Shown in pieces: positions 43,358-51,667 of a DNA stretch of 64,000 bases. This DNA comes from JACZYA01 sp965247455 (GTDB lineage Bacteria; Acidobacteriota; Terriglobia; Acidiferrales; 2-02-FULL-67-57). Location: contig CBDFHE010000003.1 in NCBI GenBank assembly GCA_965247455.1, forward strand, positions 1-64,000, read 5' to 3'. Position 1 is the stretch's first letter; the number at the start of each line of letters is the position of its first letter. The notes beneath the pieces were generated by a model, which saw only the letters and a list, made by a program, of their open reading frames with translations, made no database searches and was not told the DNA's origin. Position numbers and translations under genes: made by a program.

Positions 43358-44056
43358 GTGAGAAACTGCTGCCCCGCCATTCTAGCGCTCGCACCGGTGC
43401 TCGCTCTGGCCGGAGCATCCCCGGCCTCGGCGCAGCGCCTGCCCCTCAGCTTGGGCGGGGTCAGAGCCACTACGGCTGTCCAATCCTTGCAGGAGATCCG
43501 TCAGGCCCGCATCGTGCGTCAGCGCTGGGACCTCAGTTGCGGGTCGGCGGCGTTGAGCACGCTTTTGACCTATGACCTTAGCGACCCCACACCCGAGACC
43601 GCGGTAGTGGTTTGGGTGCTGCACCGGACCGACCCGGTGCGCGTCCGATCCCGGGGAGGGTTTTCCCTCCTGGACCTAAAGCGGTTTGTCCAGTTTCGCG
43701 GGTACAACGCGGAAGGGTATGCCGACCTCAGTCTGGACGAACTGGCGGGGCTGGGTGGGGCGGCCATCGTCCCGATCCGGATCAAAAGCTACGACCACTT
43801 TGTGGTGTTTCGTGGTGTGATGGGCGGCCGAGTGATCCTGGCCGACCCGACTTTCGGCAATTTGACCATGGCAGTGGAGCGGTTCCTCAAAATCTGGAAG
43901 AACGGCATCGGGTTCGTCGTGCTTCCCCGGAAGCCCTCTTCCGCTCCCGGCCAAGCGGCTGCGCGGGCCGAGAAATTACCCTTTCCCGACGTTGGCTCCA
44001 TCTATCGGGGGCTGCGCGCAGGTGGCCTCGCTCCCCTGACTCGGCGGTCCCCCTAA
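43358..44056 (+). CDS. Periplasmic C39-like cysteine peptidase (FapD-like)
   Basis: 232 residues from a GTG at 43358. Signal peptide about 1-25 (ASPASAQ), no ABC or membrane domain. The C39 triad is visible: Cys61 in WDLSCGSAALSTLL, His147 in IKSYDHFVVF and Asp163 in VILADPTFGN. FSLLDLKRFVQFRGYNAEGY between them is typical of the fold. C39 peptidases of ABC exporters cut leader peptides after a double-glycine-type site. Stand-alone exported members include FapD of the Fap amyloid system. The three upstream proteins carry a matching leader motif ending in TAG or TAAG, so they are the likely substrates. The gene is tightly spaced on both sides (2 and 3 bases). Confidence 0.82.
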   Translation: MRNCCPAILALAPVLALAGASPASAQRLPLSLGGVRATTAVQSLQEIRQARIVRQRWDLSCGSAALSTLLTYDLSDPTPETAVVVWVLHRTDPVRVRSRGGFSLLDLKRFVQFRGYNAEGYADLSLDELAGLGGAAIVPIRIKSYDHFVVFRGVMGGRVILADPTFGNLTMAVERFLKIWKNGIGFVVLPRKPSSAPGQAAARAEKLPFPDVGSIYRGLRAGGLAPLTRRSP

Positions 44057-44059
44057 GAC

Positions 44060-45244
44060 ATGATTCGACGCTGGTCCAAAACGGAGAGTGTCTCGCGAGC
44101 GCTCATCCTTCTGCTTCTTCTCGCGGCCGGGACCCCAGTGGTGCGCGCAGATGATCAAGATGACAAGATCAAAAAGCTCCGGGAAGCCTTGCAACAGCGT
44201 GACCAAGTGATTCTCGACCTCCTCCGGCGCGTGGAAGCGCTGGAGCGGAAAGTCCAAGGACTGAGCGCTTTTTCTACCTCTCCCACAACGGCGAAAGCCA
44301 GCAAACCTTCCGAACAAGACCCGGTGCCTCCCCGGGCGGGAGAGTACGACGAAGAGGAGCGGCTGGCCCAAGCCGCCTTGGAGCGCACCCTGATCCAAAA
44401 AGGCGGCCTGCTGCTGCCTCCTTGGACGCTCGAAATTGAGCAGAGTTTCACCTACTTCAATTCCTCGTCGGATGTCATCAGCATCGACGGGTTCGCGATT
44501 TTCCCGGTTCTGGTGGTGGGAGACATTGTCTCGGAGCGCGTGCGCCGCGACATTCTCCTGCCCGCCTTCACCACCCGGCTGGGTCTGCCGGGGAATTTCC
44601 AGTTTGACGTCCGGGTACCGGTCGGGTATGAGGTGGAACGAACCGTGACAGCGGACGAGCAAGAGCGAAAGCGGAGCATCTTTGCGTTAGGCGACATAGA
44701 GTTCGGGTTGTCCCGTCAACTCATGCGGCAGCGGGGAGCACGGCCCAACCTGCTGGCCGGCTTCCGCTGGAAAACCGTCACCGGGCCCGACCCGTTTGCC
44801 CTGGCCTCCACCACACCGGCGCCGGGAACCGGCTTCCGCAGTTGGCAGGCAACGTTGACGGCGGTCAAGGTGCGCGACCCGGTGGTGTTTTTCGGTGGCT
44901 TCTCCTACACCAACAACCTAGCTGCCAGCAAGCCGGTGGGCCGTATCAACCCCGGCAACTCGTGGGGGTACCAGCTTGGCTTGGCCCTGGCGCTGAACCT
45001 GGAGTCCTCCATCAGTTTCGGCTGGGATCAACAGTTCGCCGGGCGGACGTCCCTGGACGGCGGTTCAGTACCCGGATCCTTTCTCTCCACGGGAACTTTC
45101 CGCGTGGGCAGTTCCTACGTGCTGGCGCCGGGACGCTCGGTGGATGTGGGCCTCGGGATCGGCCTCACCCGGGATGTTCCCGACTTTCAGTTTAGCTTTG
45201 CTTTGCCCTTCCGCTGGGTTCTGCGCTCGCGCGCCGCCCGCTAG
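44060..45244 (+). CDS. Coiled-coil outer-membrane beta-barrel protein (FapF-like)
   Basis: 394 residues. Signal peptide about 1-30 (GTPVVRADD), then a coiled coil (about 36-66, KIKKLREALQQRD and LLRRVEALERKVQGL), a linker, and a long barrel-like region (about 115-394) with alternating strands (LEIEQSFTYFNSSSD, LGLPGNFQFDVRVPVGYEV, FQFSFALPFRWVLRS). The N-terminal coiled coil plus C-terminal barrel is the plan of FapF, the trimeric outer-membrane exporter of Fap fibres. It is the last gene of the operon-like set. It could also belong to a broader transporter/DUF family of the same fold. Homology to FapF by sequence is untested. Confidence 0.72.
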   Translation: MIRRWSKTESVSRALILLLLLAAGTPVVRADDQDDKIKKLREALQQRDQVILDLLRRVEALERKVQGLSAFSTSPTTAKASKPSEQDPVPPRAGEYDEEERLAQAALERTLIQKGGLLLPPWTLEIEQSFTYFNSSSDVISIDGFAIFPVLVVGDIVSERVRRDILLPAFTTRLGLPGNFQFDVRVPVGYEVERTVTADEQERKRSIFALGDIEFGLSRQLMRQRGARPNLLAGFRWKTVTGPDPFALASTTPAPGTGFRSWQATLTAVKVRDPVVFFGGFSYTNNLAASKPVGRINPGNSWGYQLGLALALNLESSISFGWDQQFAGRTSLDGGSVPGSFLSTGTFRVGSSYVLAPGRSVDVGLGIGLTRDVPDFQFSFALPFRWVLRSRAAR

Positions 45245-45795
45245 CAGTCTTTGGTCTCACACAAAGACCTCAGCACTTCTTTCAATCGACGCTCCACGAA
45301 GACAACCTCCGAGCTCCATTTCGGTTAGACCGTGCCGAAACCATTTCCTTTCTGGCGCAAGCGCGTGGCGGCGGCGGACTTTATCAACGGCCTGCACCTG
45401 AAGAGCGGGGAAAGGCTAGAAACCACCTAGCGCCACCATCACGGCCTCTGGGTTCGGCAACCAGAGGCCCTTCCTGCTGTCTCGAAAACCTTGAGTTAAC
45501 CGCGCCCCCAATTGCTTGATAGAGCGCTGCTTGGGTACCCCAACTCTGGTGTGTGAAAACTACATGCCTTTGGCACAGCGGTACGGAGATCCAGCGCGGG
45601 CTCACGCAGCCACTTGCTTGGCTACCCCAGGCCAGACAAGCCGAATCGGTCCCGCCGGGGAGGGCCACAATGACCGGAGGCAGGTCCACCACCGGTGCCC
45701 GCATCCGTGCTTCCTTCGCGACTCTTGCCAAACCTCCTTGTAGGCTCAACCGCCCAGCCGTTTACAATCTACTGAAAAAGAAGCGAATATAGTTC
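45245..45795. other. Intergenic region with the second fmt-end repeat
   Basis: About 110 bases after the porin gene with no gene, then the 209-bp repeat, then about 230 bases leading to the ParB-like promoter. The only coding trace is a 25-codon fmt remnant (about 45356-45430) ending in RLETT and TAG. Confidence 0.5.
45356..45564 (+). repeat. 209-bp direct repeat, copy 2 (fmt 3' remnant)
   Basis: Partner of 38601-38809. It encodes KRVAAADFINGLHLKSGE like the fmt C-terminus, followed by the same stop and hairpin (GGCCTCTGG/CCAGAGGCC). It is the orphan copy; the functional fmt end is the left one. Confidence 0.92.
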
Positions 45796-45848
45796 TTGAC
45801 AGCCACTCAGTTCATGGTAGTATATATTAGTCTAATAAGACTATATTA
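45796..45848 (+). promoter_or_regulatory. AT-rich promoter with palindromic operator before the ParB-like gene
   Basis: TTGACA (45796-45801), 16-base spacer, TAGTAT (45818-45823). Immediately downstream a TAGTC-N6-GACTA palindrome (45828-45843) covers the expected start of transcription, a typical position for autorepression. Confidence 0.65.
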
Positions 45849-45866
45849 AACTATAAGAGACCAACA

Positions 45867-46904
45867 ATGACTAAGACAATCCAGGCCCCCGAGAAAACGA
45901 ACGAACTCACCATCCGCATCGGCAACCGGGACTTTGTGCTAGAGCGCAAACAGGTGCCTATTTCCTTCCTGAAGCTCGATCCTTCCAACCAGCGCCTTAG
46001 CTATCAACTGACCCAGCTCCGCAAGCAGGGTAAGGTCGGGACGGATGCGCAGCTTCATGAACTGCTCTGGTCCATGGACGCCGTCAAGGATCTCTACCAA
46101 AGTGTGCTCCGAAATGGCGGGCTGATGCACGACCCTTTCCTCAAAAGTGAAGGCCTCGTAGTCGAAGGCAACTGCCGCACCGTTGTGCTCCGTGAGCTCC
46201 ACAAGAAGTATCCAAAGGAAGAGCGGTTCGCAAAGGTCTATGTCCAGATTCTTCCGGGAAACTTTTCGGAGGAGCAGCTTGTTAAGCTCCTCGGTGAACT
46301 GCACATCGCAGGTAAGATCGAGTGGCGCGCCTATGAACGGGCAGAGTATGTCTGGAAGATGAACAAGCAGTTTGCGAAGACTTACGACTTTCTGACTGCT
46401 CACCTTCGGTGGCCGAGGGCCAAGATCGCTCAAAAAATTGCAGCCTATGAAGAAACCAATATCTACCTCGCGGAGACGGCTGATCCACAGGGTATCAACC
46501 GATTCTCACACTTCGAGGAATTCATGAAGAAGAAGGAACTCCGCGAGAAGCGGAGTAAAGACCCTCAATTCATGAAGAACTTTCGCAAGTGGGTATTCGT
46601 CGGGAAATTCCCGGACGCCAAGCATGTCAGAATCTTCCCCGACGTTCTGGCTAACCAGCGCGCTATGAAGGAGTTCGAGCGCAAAGACATACGCACGGCC
46701 GAACGAGTATTGAACGAGACGGACCCCGCGAGGAGCTCTGACTACTATTGGAGCATGGCGCAAACCACGCAGCAACTTAGGAATACACCACTGTCGGAAG
46801 TGAACGACCTCAGGAACGGCAACGGTGCGAAGGTCGAAAAACTGCGCGATCTCTATCGTGCCCTACTGGACGTCGCTAAGACTGCGGGCGTATCCTTGAG
46901 CTAG
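45867..46904 (+). CDS. ParB/Srx-like domain protein of unknown function
   Basis: 345 residues. The first half matches the ParB N-terminal nuclease-like fold: KQVPISFLKLDPSNQRL, LLWSMDAVKDLYQSVLRNGG, and GLVVEGNCRTVVLRELH, equivalent to the ParB GERR-type box. The second half is helical and has no recognised domain (WRAYERAEYVWKMNKQF; FMKKKELREKRSKDPQF). Codon use is richer in A/T than in the housekeeping neighbours. Such proteins occur as solitary regulators or in mobile and defence modules. Here it is followed after 53 bases by a PC4-like gene. No ParA is present, so it is unlikely to be a partition protein. Confidence 0.7.
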   Translation: MTKTIQAPEKTNELTIRIGNRDFVLERKQVPISFLKLDPSNQRLSYQLTQLRKQGKVGTDAQLHELLWSMDAVKDLYQSVLRNGGLMHDPFLKSEGLVVEGNCRTVVLRELHKKYPKEERFAKVYVQILPGNFSEEQLVKLLGELHIAGKIEWRAYERAEYVWKMNKQFAKTYDFLTAHLRWPRAKIAQKIAAYEETNIYLAETADPQGINRFSHFEEFMKKKELREKRSKDPQFMKNFRKWVFVGKFPDAKHVRIFPDVLANQRAMKEFERKDIRTAERVLNETDPARSSDYYWSMAQTTQQLRNTPLSEVNDLRNGNGAKVEKLRDLYRALLDVAKTAGVSLS

Positions 46905-46957
46905 TCGGCGATCATCTGCTCTCGGCTTTGCAGTACGCATGCCAGCACGGAGGCACC

Positions 46958-47190
46958 ATGGAAGATCGTATCATCGCTCGGTTGCGGAAGAGTGAAATCG
47001 AGGAGATCGTCATAGCTCTTCGCACGTATCAAGGGAATGAATTTGCGGATTTTCGCATCTTCTTCGGCGCACGTGGACAAGAGACACGGCCAACGAAGAA
47101 AGGATCACGATCCCCCTCGAACTATACAGCGAATTTCGTCGGTCCATAGAACTGCTGGACGGCGAAATGGCCAAGGAAGGTTGGTCCTAG
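46958..47190 (+). pseudogene. PC4-like ssDNA-binding/coactivator protein with a frameshift
   Basis: GGAGGCACC precedes ATG 46958. EDRIIARLRKSEIEEIVIAL, NEFADFRIFF and RGQETRPTKKG match the transcriptional coactivator p15 (PC4) fold found in some bacteria. The frame then breaks near 47100 (a single missing base); shifting frame continues ITIPLELYSEFRRSIELLDG and EMAKEGWS to TAG at 47188-47190, an expected PC4 end. PC4 proteins bind single-stranded DNA. The pairing with the ParB-like gene suggests a functional module that is now broken or mis-sequenced. Confidence 0.7.
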
Positions 47191-47411
47191 TAGCAGCCTA
47201 AAAAGAAGGCAAACCGAACCAACAGGATAGCAATTTAGAACCGAACTCCGGAACCAGGGGCTGCCTGTAGCCTTTGGGTCGCGTTTCCACCAGCGACTTA
47301 GCGACGTGGCCTCGGCCCGGAAACCCACGGGGGCGGGTCAGGTGATGAACATCACGGAAAAGAATCAGCCGCCGTGATGTGCTAGAATGGCAGCAGCTCG
47401 AGGGGGAAGGA

Positions 47412-48110
47412 ATGAGGGTAGCGCGAGCCAAAGAGGGGGTGGAGATAGCGCCGTCAATTTTGGCGGCGGACTTTGCCCGTCTGGGCGAGCAGATCGTCGA
47501 GCTCAAGCAAGCGGGCTGCACCCTGCTGCACGTGGACGTGATGGACGGGCACTTCGTGCCCAACATCACCATCGGCCTTCCAGTGGTGGCTTCCCTGCGC
47601 AAGGCAACCGATCTGGCGCTTGACTGCCATCTAATGATTGCGGAGCCCGACCGCTTCGTTGAGCGCTTCGCGGAGGCGGGCGCGGACATGATTTCGGTCC
47701 ACCAGGAAGCGACGCCGCACCTGGATCGGACGCTGGAAGTCATTCGGGCCGCCGGCGCGCAGGCCGGCGTGGCCTTGAACCCCGCCACCCCGGTGGCGAC
47801 GCTGAGCGAAGTGCTGGGGACGCTGGATTTCGTACTGGTCATGTCGGTCAATCCCGGTTTCAGCGGACAAGAGTTCCTTCCCGGCGCGCTGGAAAAGATA
47901 CGCCAGCTCAGCGAGTGGCGGGCGGCGCAGGGAGCAGATTTTCGTATTGAAGTGGATGGCGGAATTGGGGTAAAAACGATTGAAGCGGTTGTACGCGCGG
48001 GGGCTGACGTTGTGGTTGCCGCCAGCGCCATCTTCCACACTTCCAATCCGCGCGCCAGCTTTGAGCAACTGCGGAGGGCGGCTTCGCTGGCGACCGCCAC
48101 CAAAGTCTAA
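47412..48110 (+). CDS. rpe: Ribulose-phosphate 3-epimerase
   Basis: 232 residues from ATG 47412 (MRVARAKEGVEIAPSIL), preceded by AGGGGGAAGGA; the frame extends upstream without homology. It interconverts ribulose-5-phosphate and xylulose-5-phosphate. TIM-barrel markers: EIAPSILAADFARLGEQI, LHVDVMDGHFVPNITIG (metal Asp/His), CHLMIAEPD, VMSVNPGFSGQEF and EVDGGIGVKTI. Confidence 0.95.
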   Translation: MRVARAKEGVEIAPSILAADFARLGEQIVELKQAGCTLLHVDVMDGHFVPNITIGLPVVASLRKATDLALDCHLMIAEPDRFVERFAEAGADMISVHQEATPHLDRTLEVIRAAGAQAGVALNPATPVATLSEVLGTLDFVLVMSVNPGFSGQEFLPGALEKIRQLSEWRAAQGADFRIEVDGGIGVKTIEAVVRAGADVVVAASAIFHTSNPRASFEQLRRAASLATATKV

Positions 48111-48129
48111 GCCCGCAGCGAGGGAGGGA

Positions 48130-49347
48130 GTGAAGGGGCGAACGAAGCGCGTTCTTTTCTTTGCGGCGCTGGCAGTGTTGCTGGCCGCAGCGGCCGGCTG
48201 CCATCGCCACAAGCACCAGGACCTCGACCCGACGGAGTCGGCGGAGCCCGACCGAATCCTCTATGAGAAGTCGCTGGAGGACATCAAGAACAAGCGCTTT
48301 GAGGTGGCCCGCCTGACCCTCCAGACCCTGCTCAACGCCTACCCCGACAGCGACTACTTGGCCGACGCCAAGCTGGCCATCGCGGACTCCTACTACGAGG
48401 AGAGCGGCTCGGCCAACCTTACCCATGCCGAGGTGGAGTACAAGGACTTCATCACTTTCTTTCCCAACTCCCCCGCGGCCGGCCGGTCCCAGTACCGCGC
48501 CGCCATGTGTTCCTACCGGCGGCTGGAACTGCCCGACCGCGACAACACCTACGCCCTCCGTGCTGAACGGGAATTCCAGCTCCTGCTCCGCAACTTTCCG
48601 GAAAGTGAATACACCGCTGAAGGAGAGCGCAAGCTGCTGGAAGTGCAGGAAGTGCTGGCCGAAGGGCAGTTCCGCGTGGGGCGCTTTTACTACGTCAAGA
48701 AGTCGTACTTGGCCAGCATTTCTCGCCTGAACGAGGTGGTGGAACGCTACCCCAACTATAGCAAGCGCGACCGCGCCCTCTGGATGCTGGCGCGGATTTA
48801 CCACGTTCCCAATCCGCCGGCCTGGTCCGGGGACCAGGAGCGCGCCGCCCACTACTACGGGCGCATCGTCCGGGAACACTCCTTGGGCAGCTACTTTGAG
48901 GATGCCAAAGTGGAGTTGGCTCGCATGGAGCGTCCCCTCCCGGAGCCCGACCCCGTGCTGCTGGCGCGCGCCCAGAACATCGAGACCGTGGGCAGCAAAC
49001 CCGAGCGCCCCGGGTTGTTGGGACGTGTGTTCCGGCGCTTTACCGGGCGGCCCGATACCTCGGCGGCGGCGGCACGGCTGGGCCCGCCTCCGCTGGAGCC
49101 TCCGGAGAACATTTCTGATCCGGCTCTGCCGGCCCAACGCGCCGCCGGCAGCCAGGGAAGATCGGTGTCGGTGCAGACGGCAGAAGACCTGCCGGCGGGC
49201 ACCGTGCAGACCGTCCCCGCCGGCGCCGAAGACCAGGGCACCGCGGCCGCCCAGAAGCAGCAGGTGGCAGACGCCACCCAGCGCAAAAACCAGAAGCAAG
49301 CCTCCGGCAAGAAGAAGTCCTTCTGGCGCAAACTCCTCCCCTTCTAG
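48130..49347 (+). CDS. bamD: BamD-like outer-membrane assembly lipoprotein
   Basis: 405 residues from a GTG at 48130 with GAGGGAGG upstream. Lipobox in LLAAAAGCHRH (Cys about 22). TPR-like repeats follow (RILYEKSLEDIKNKRFEVA, LLNAYPDSDYLADAKLAIAD, EVEYKDFITFFPNSPAAG, FPESEYTAEGERKLLEVQE), the pattern of BamD/YfiO, which anchors substrates to the BamA complex. A roughly 120-residue Pro/Ala/Gln-rich, Lys-ended tail (KKKSFWRKLLPF) is an extension beyond E. coli BamD, so the assignment is at family level. Confidence 0.78.
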   Translation: MKGRTKRVLFFAALAVLLAAAAGCHRHKHQDLDPTESAEPDRILYEKSLEDIKNKRFEVARLTLQTLLNAYPDSDYLADAKLAIADSYYEESGSANLTHAEVEYKDFITFFPNSPAAGRSQYRAAMCSYRRLELPDRDNTYALRAEREFQLLLRNFPESEYTAEGERKLLEVQEVLAEGQFRVGRFYYVKKSYLASISRLNEVVERYPNYSKRDRALWMLARIYHVPNPPAWSGDQERAAHYYGRIVREHSLGSYFEDAKVELARMERPLPEPDPVLLARAQNIETVGSKPERPGLLGRVFRRFTGRPDTSAAAARLGPPPLEPPENISDPALPAQRAAGSQGRSVSVQTAEDLPAGTVQTVPAGAEDQGTAAAQKQQVADATQRKNQKQASGKKKSFWRKLLPF

Positions 49348-49465
49348 TAGTCCTTCCGGTGTTGCCGTGCTGGACGTGGGTTGAATCCGGCTTGACTCTG
49401 TTTGCGGCTGCGTTTAGCGCGCGGAGCAAGGGAGGGGAGAACAAACAGCGGGGTCGGAGACACAG

Positions 49466-50755
49466 GTGGCAGGCAAAGTTCTGATTGCAGACGACAGCTT
49501 AAAAATCCAGCGGCAGCTCACCGAGATGCTTCAGGGCGCGGGGGTCGAGGTGGTGAGCGTGTCGAACGGCGAGCACGCCGTGCGCAAGCTCCCGGACGTG
49601 CGCCCGGACGTGGTGCTGGCTGATATCTTCATGCCGGTCCGCTCCGGCTACGAGGTGTGCGAGTACATCAAGAACCACAGCGACTTCGCTTACGTCCCGG
49701 TCCTGCTGCTGGCCAGCACGCTCGAGCCCTACGATGAAAAGGAAGCCGGCCGCGTGCGGGCCGACGGCAAGTTGGAAAAGCCTTTCGCCAAGCCGGAAGA
49801 TACTCTCGGCACCATCCAGGGGTTTCTGGAACAGGCGGTCGCACAGCGCCCGGCTGAGTCTGCGCCGCCGGAGCATGCCGTGGCTGAACCGGCGCCGGTC
49901 GTGCCTGAACCCGAGCCGGAACCGGAACCGGAGGAAGAGATTCCCGCTCGTCCAGCGTTGAAATTCGAGCCCACCGAAACTCCGATGAGCTTCACCGAGA
50001 TGTTGGAAGAGGCGCCGGCGGCGGAAGGAGAACAGGAGGAAGCCGCGCCTGCGGCTGAGCCTCCTCTTGTCCCGGAGCCGCTCGCCCCAGAGCCGGCTGC
50101 TGAGGCTCCCCCCGCGAAACCCGACGAAGAAACTATTATCGCGCCGACCAACTTGGCCCAGCCGTGGGAAATGACCGGACCGCAGGAAGGCGCGCCCGAA
50201 ATTCCTACGGGCGCCGACTGGGACAGCCAATGGAAAGATGGGGGAGGATCGGCGGTCGCGGAAGAGGCGGGAGGTTCGTCCGCAGCAGAGGAGACCGCCT
50301 CCGCCGCCGAGGAACCCTCAGCGGAGGGAGCAGCAGCCGCCGAAGAACCCCTTGCGGCGGCCGAGGAGCCGGCGGTGACCGCGGAGGGTGCGGCGGAAAA
50401 ATCTACCTGGGAAGTGGAAGAAACTGCGGCGGTCGAGGAAACCTCAGCCGAAGAGCCCGCCCCTGTCGCAGAAGAGCCTGCGAGCGCGGAAGAGAGTTCT
50501 ACGGAAGAAGCTGCGCCGGCAGAAGCCGCGCCCGCCGCCGAGTTTGGCGGCACCTTCGACCAGGCCATCGCCAAGTCGGCGCGTGAAGCCGTGGCCGAGG
50601 TCGCCGAAACGCAGCACATCGTCAACCCGGCGGTGGTGGAAGAAGTCGTCAAACAGGTTCTGGAGCAGCTCTCCCCGCAGGTGACGGAAGCCATCGCCCG
50701 CGAAATCGTGCGTCCCCTGGCCGAAAACCTCCTCAAAGGAAAACTCAAAGAATAG
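49466..50755 (+). CDS. Receiver protein with a long acidic Ala/Pro/Glu-rich region
   Basis: 429 residues from GTG 49466. Residues 1-120 are a receiver with EADD-type pocket (VLIADDSLKIQRQL), Asp in DVVLADIFMPVRSGYEV and Lys in DGKLEKPFAKPED. Residues about 130-375 are low-complexity (EPEPEPEPEEE, repeated AAEEP and AEEPA), probably disordered. A conserved helical end (HIVNPAVVEEVVKQVLEQLS, ending in PLAENLLKGKLKE) follows. Receivers with such tails occur in Acidobacteria and Myxobacteria signalling (for example FrzS-like architectures), but no function is assigned. It may act as a scaffold. Confidence 0.78.
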   Translation: MAGKVLIADDSLKIQRQLTEMLQGAGVEVVSVSNGEHAVRKLPDVRPDVVLADIFMPVRSGYEVCEYIKNHSDFAYVPVLLLASTLEPYDEKEAGRVRADGKLEKPFAKPEDTLGTIQGFLEQAVAQRPAESAPPEHAVAEPAPVVPEPEPEPEPEEEIPARPALKFEPTETPMSFTEMLEEAPAAEGEQEEAAPAAEPPLVPEPLAPEPAAEAPPAKPDEETIIAPTNLAQPWEMTGPQEGAPEIPTGADWDSQWKDGGGSAVAEEAGGSSAAEETASAAEEPSAEGAAAAEEPLAAAEEPAVTAEGAAEKSTWEVEETAAVEETSAEEPAPVAEEPASAEESSTEEAAPAEAAPAAEFGGTFDQAIAKSAREAVAEVAETQHIVNPAVVEEVVKQVLEQLSPQVTEAIAREIVRPLAENLLKGKLKE

Positions 50756-50784
50756 CTGTCATCCGCTGAACCCCCGCAGCCCTC
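50756..50784. other. Left flank of element C
   Basis: Short spacer after the receiver gene, ending in CAGCCCTC (50777-50784), the left target copy of element C. Confidence 0.4.
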
Positions 50785-50993
50785 GGTGGTGGATCAGTTT
50801 ACAAATGGGACGATCGCGCCGAGCCCCGTGGCCTGTCCTGCCTGTCCCGAGCGTAGCCGAGGGAAGCGGAGCCGAAGGGCACCTGCCACGGGGCGTTTGT
50901 ACCACCTTAATCCACCCGGCGGCCTGCCCGCCCTAGGCGGGCAGGCCGCCGGGCTCAGCGGCAAAATCAATATCGTGAAACAGACCCACTACC
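50785..50993. mobile_element. MITE-like element C (209 bp)
   Basis: Ends GGTGGTGGATCAGTTT and (reverse) GGTAGTGGGTCTGTTT, flanked by CAGCCCTC (50777-50784) / CAGTCCTC (50994-51001). The interior is about 90% similar to element B over the GAGCCCCGTGGCCTGTCCTG to CTGCCACGGGG core. No coding capacity. Confidence 0.65.
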
Positions 50994-51277
50994 CAGTCCT
51001 CGGTAGTGGGTCTGTTTCCGGTTAGCCGACTATACGGTCAGTTGTGCCTCCACAGCACTCGACCTTCTTCGGAAACCCTCCAGCGAGAGCGGCGGAATTA
51101 TCCGGACTGACCGGCCCGGCCTGAAATCGTGAGGAAAGTTGTTGGGCATGGAAGAAGAAGTTACAATCAAACCGGTCGCCGCCCCGGCTCGCCGCCGGCG
51201 GTTTCGTCTTAGGCCGACCAGGACCGGTTTTATCCAGGTCAGCCTAAACAGGACTTAGAACTCACTAAGCTGCTAAG
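50994..51277. other. Intergenic region before the two-gene hypothetical module
   Basis: About 280 bases. No gene or strong structure recognised. Presumably it holds the promoter of the two small genes. Confidence 0.35.
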
Positions 51278-51667
51278 ATGAAGAACAAGCAAACCATCCA
51301 GGAGTACATAAATAACTTTCGTCGCCGTCTGGCGCCATACATGCGGCCAGGCATCGGCCTTGCGTGCACGGTTTTTCCGGCCAATTCACAGGGCGCAATC
51401 CTAGAGTTCAAGATTGGGCCAGGAATCTCTAACACCGACGAGTTCAGGCCGGAGAGCGAAACCGTTAACGAAGCCTTGACAGGAATTGAGCAACGAGCGT
51501 TTGGTGGAAATCTTTCTGGCTTCAAGTTTGGTGGCACAAACGTCATCATGGAAGATAACCGGATCATCTTAGTCAAGGGCGAGGACGATCCAAGCCAATG
51601 GAACGATTCTGCCGCAGATACTGATGTAAAGCGCATTCTGCCCCCTGCAAATGGGGGTGGAAAATGA
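51278..51667 (+). CDS. Hypothetical protein (module gene 1)
   Basis: 129 residues, no signal peptide or membrane segment. N-terminal basic helix (TIQEYINNFRRRLAPY), then a beta-rich segment (GIGLACTVFPANSQGAILEF, NVIMEDNRIILVKGEDD). I do not recognise a family. Base composition is lower in GC than that of neighbours, and it is coupled to the next gene (ATGA overlap at 51664), so the two probably act together. Confidence 0.55.
   Translation: MKNKQTIQEYINNFRRRLAPYMRPGIGLACTVFPANSQGAILEFKIGPGISNTDEFRPESETVNEALTGIEQRAFGGNLSGFKFGGTNVIMEDNRIILVKGEDDPSQWNDSAADTDVKRILPPANGGGK

Noticed and set aside
45867..46904. Chromosome-partition ParB
   Set aside because: No ParA, no parS and only the N-terminal fold is similar.
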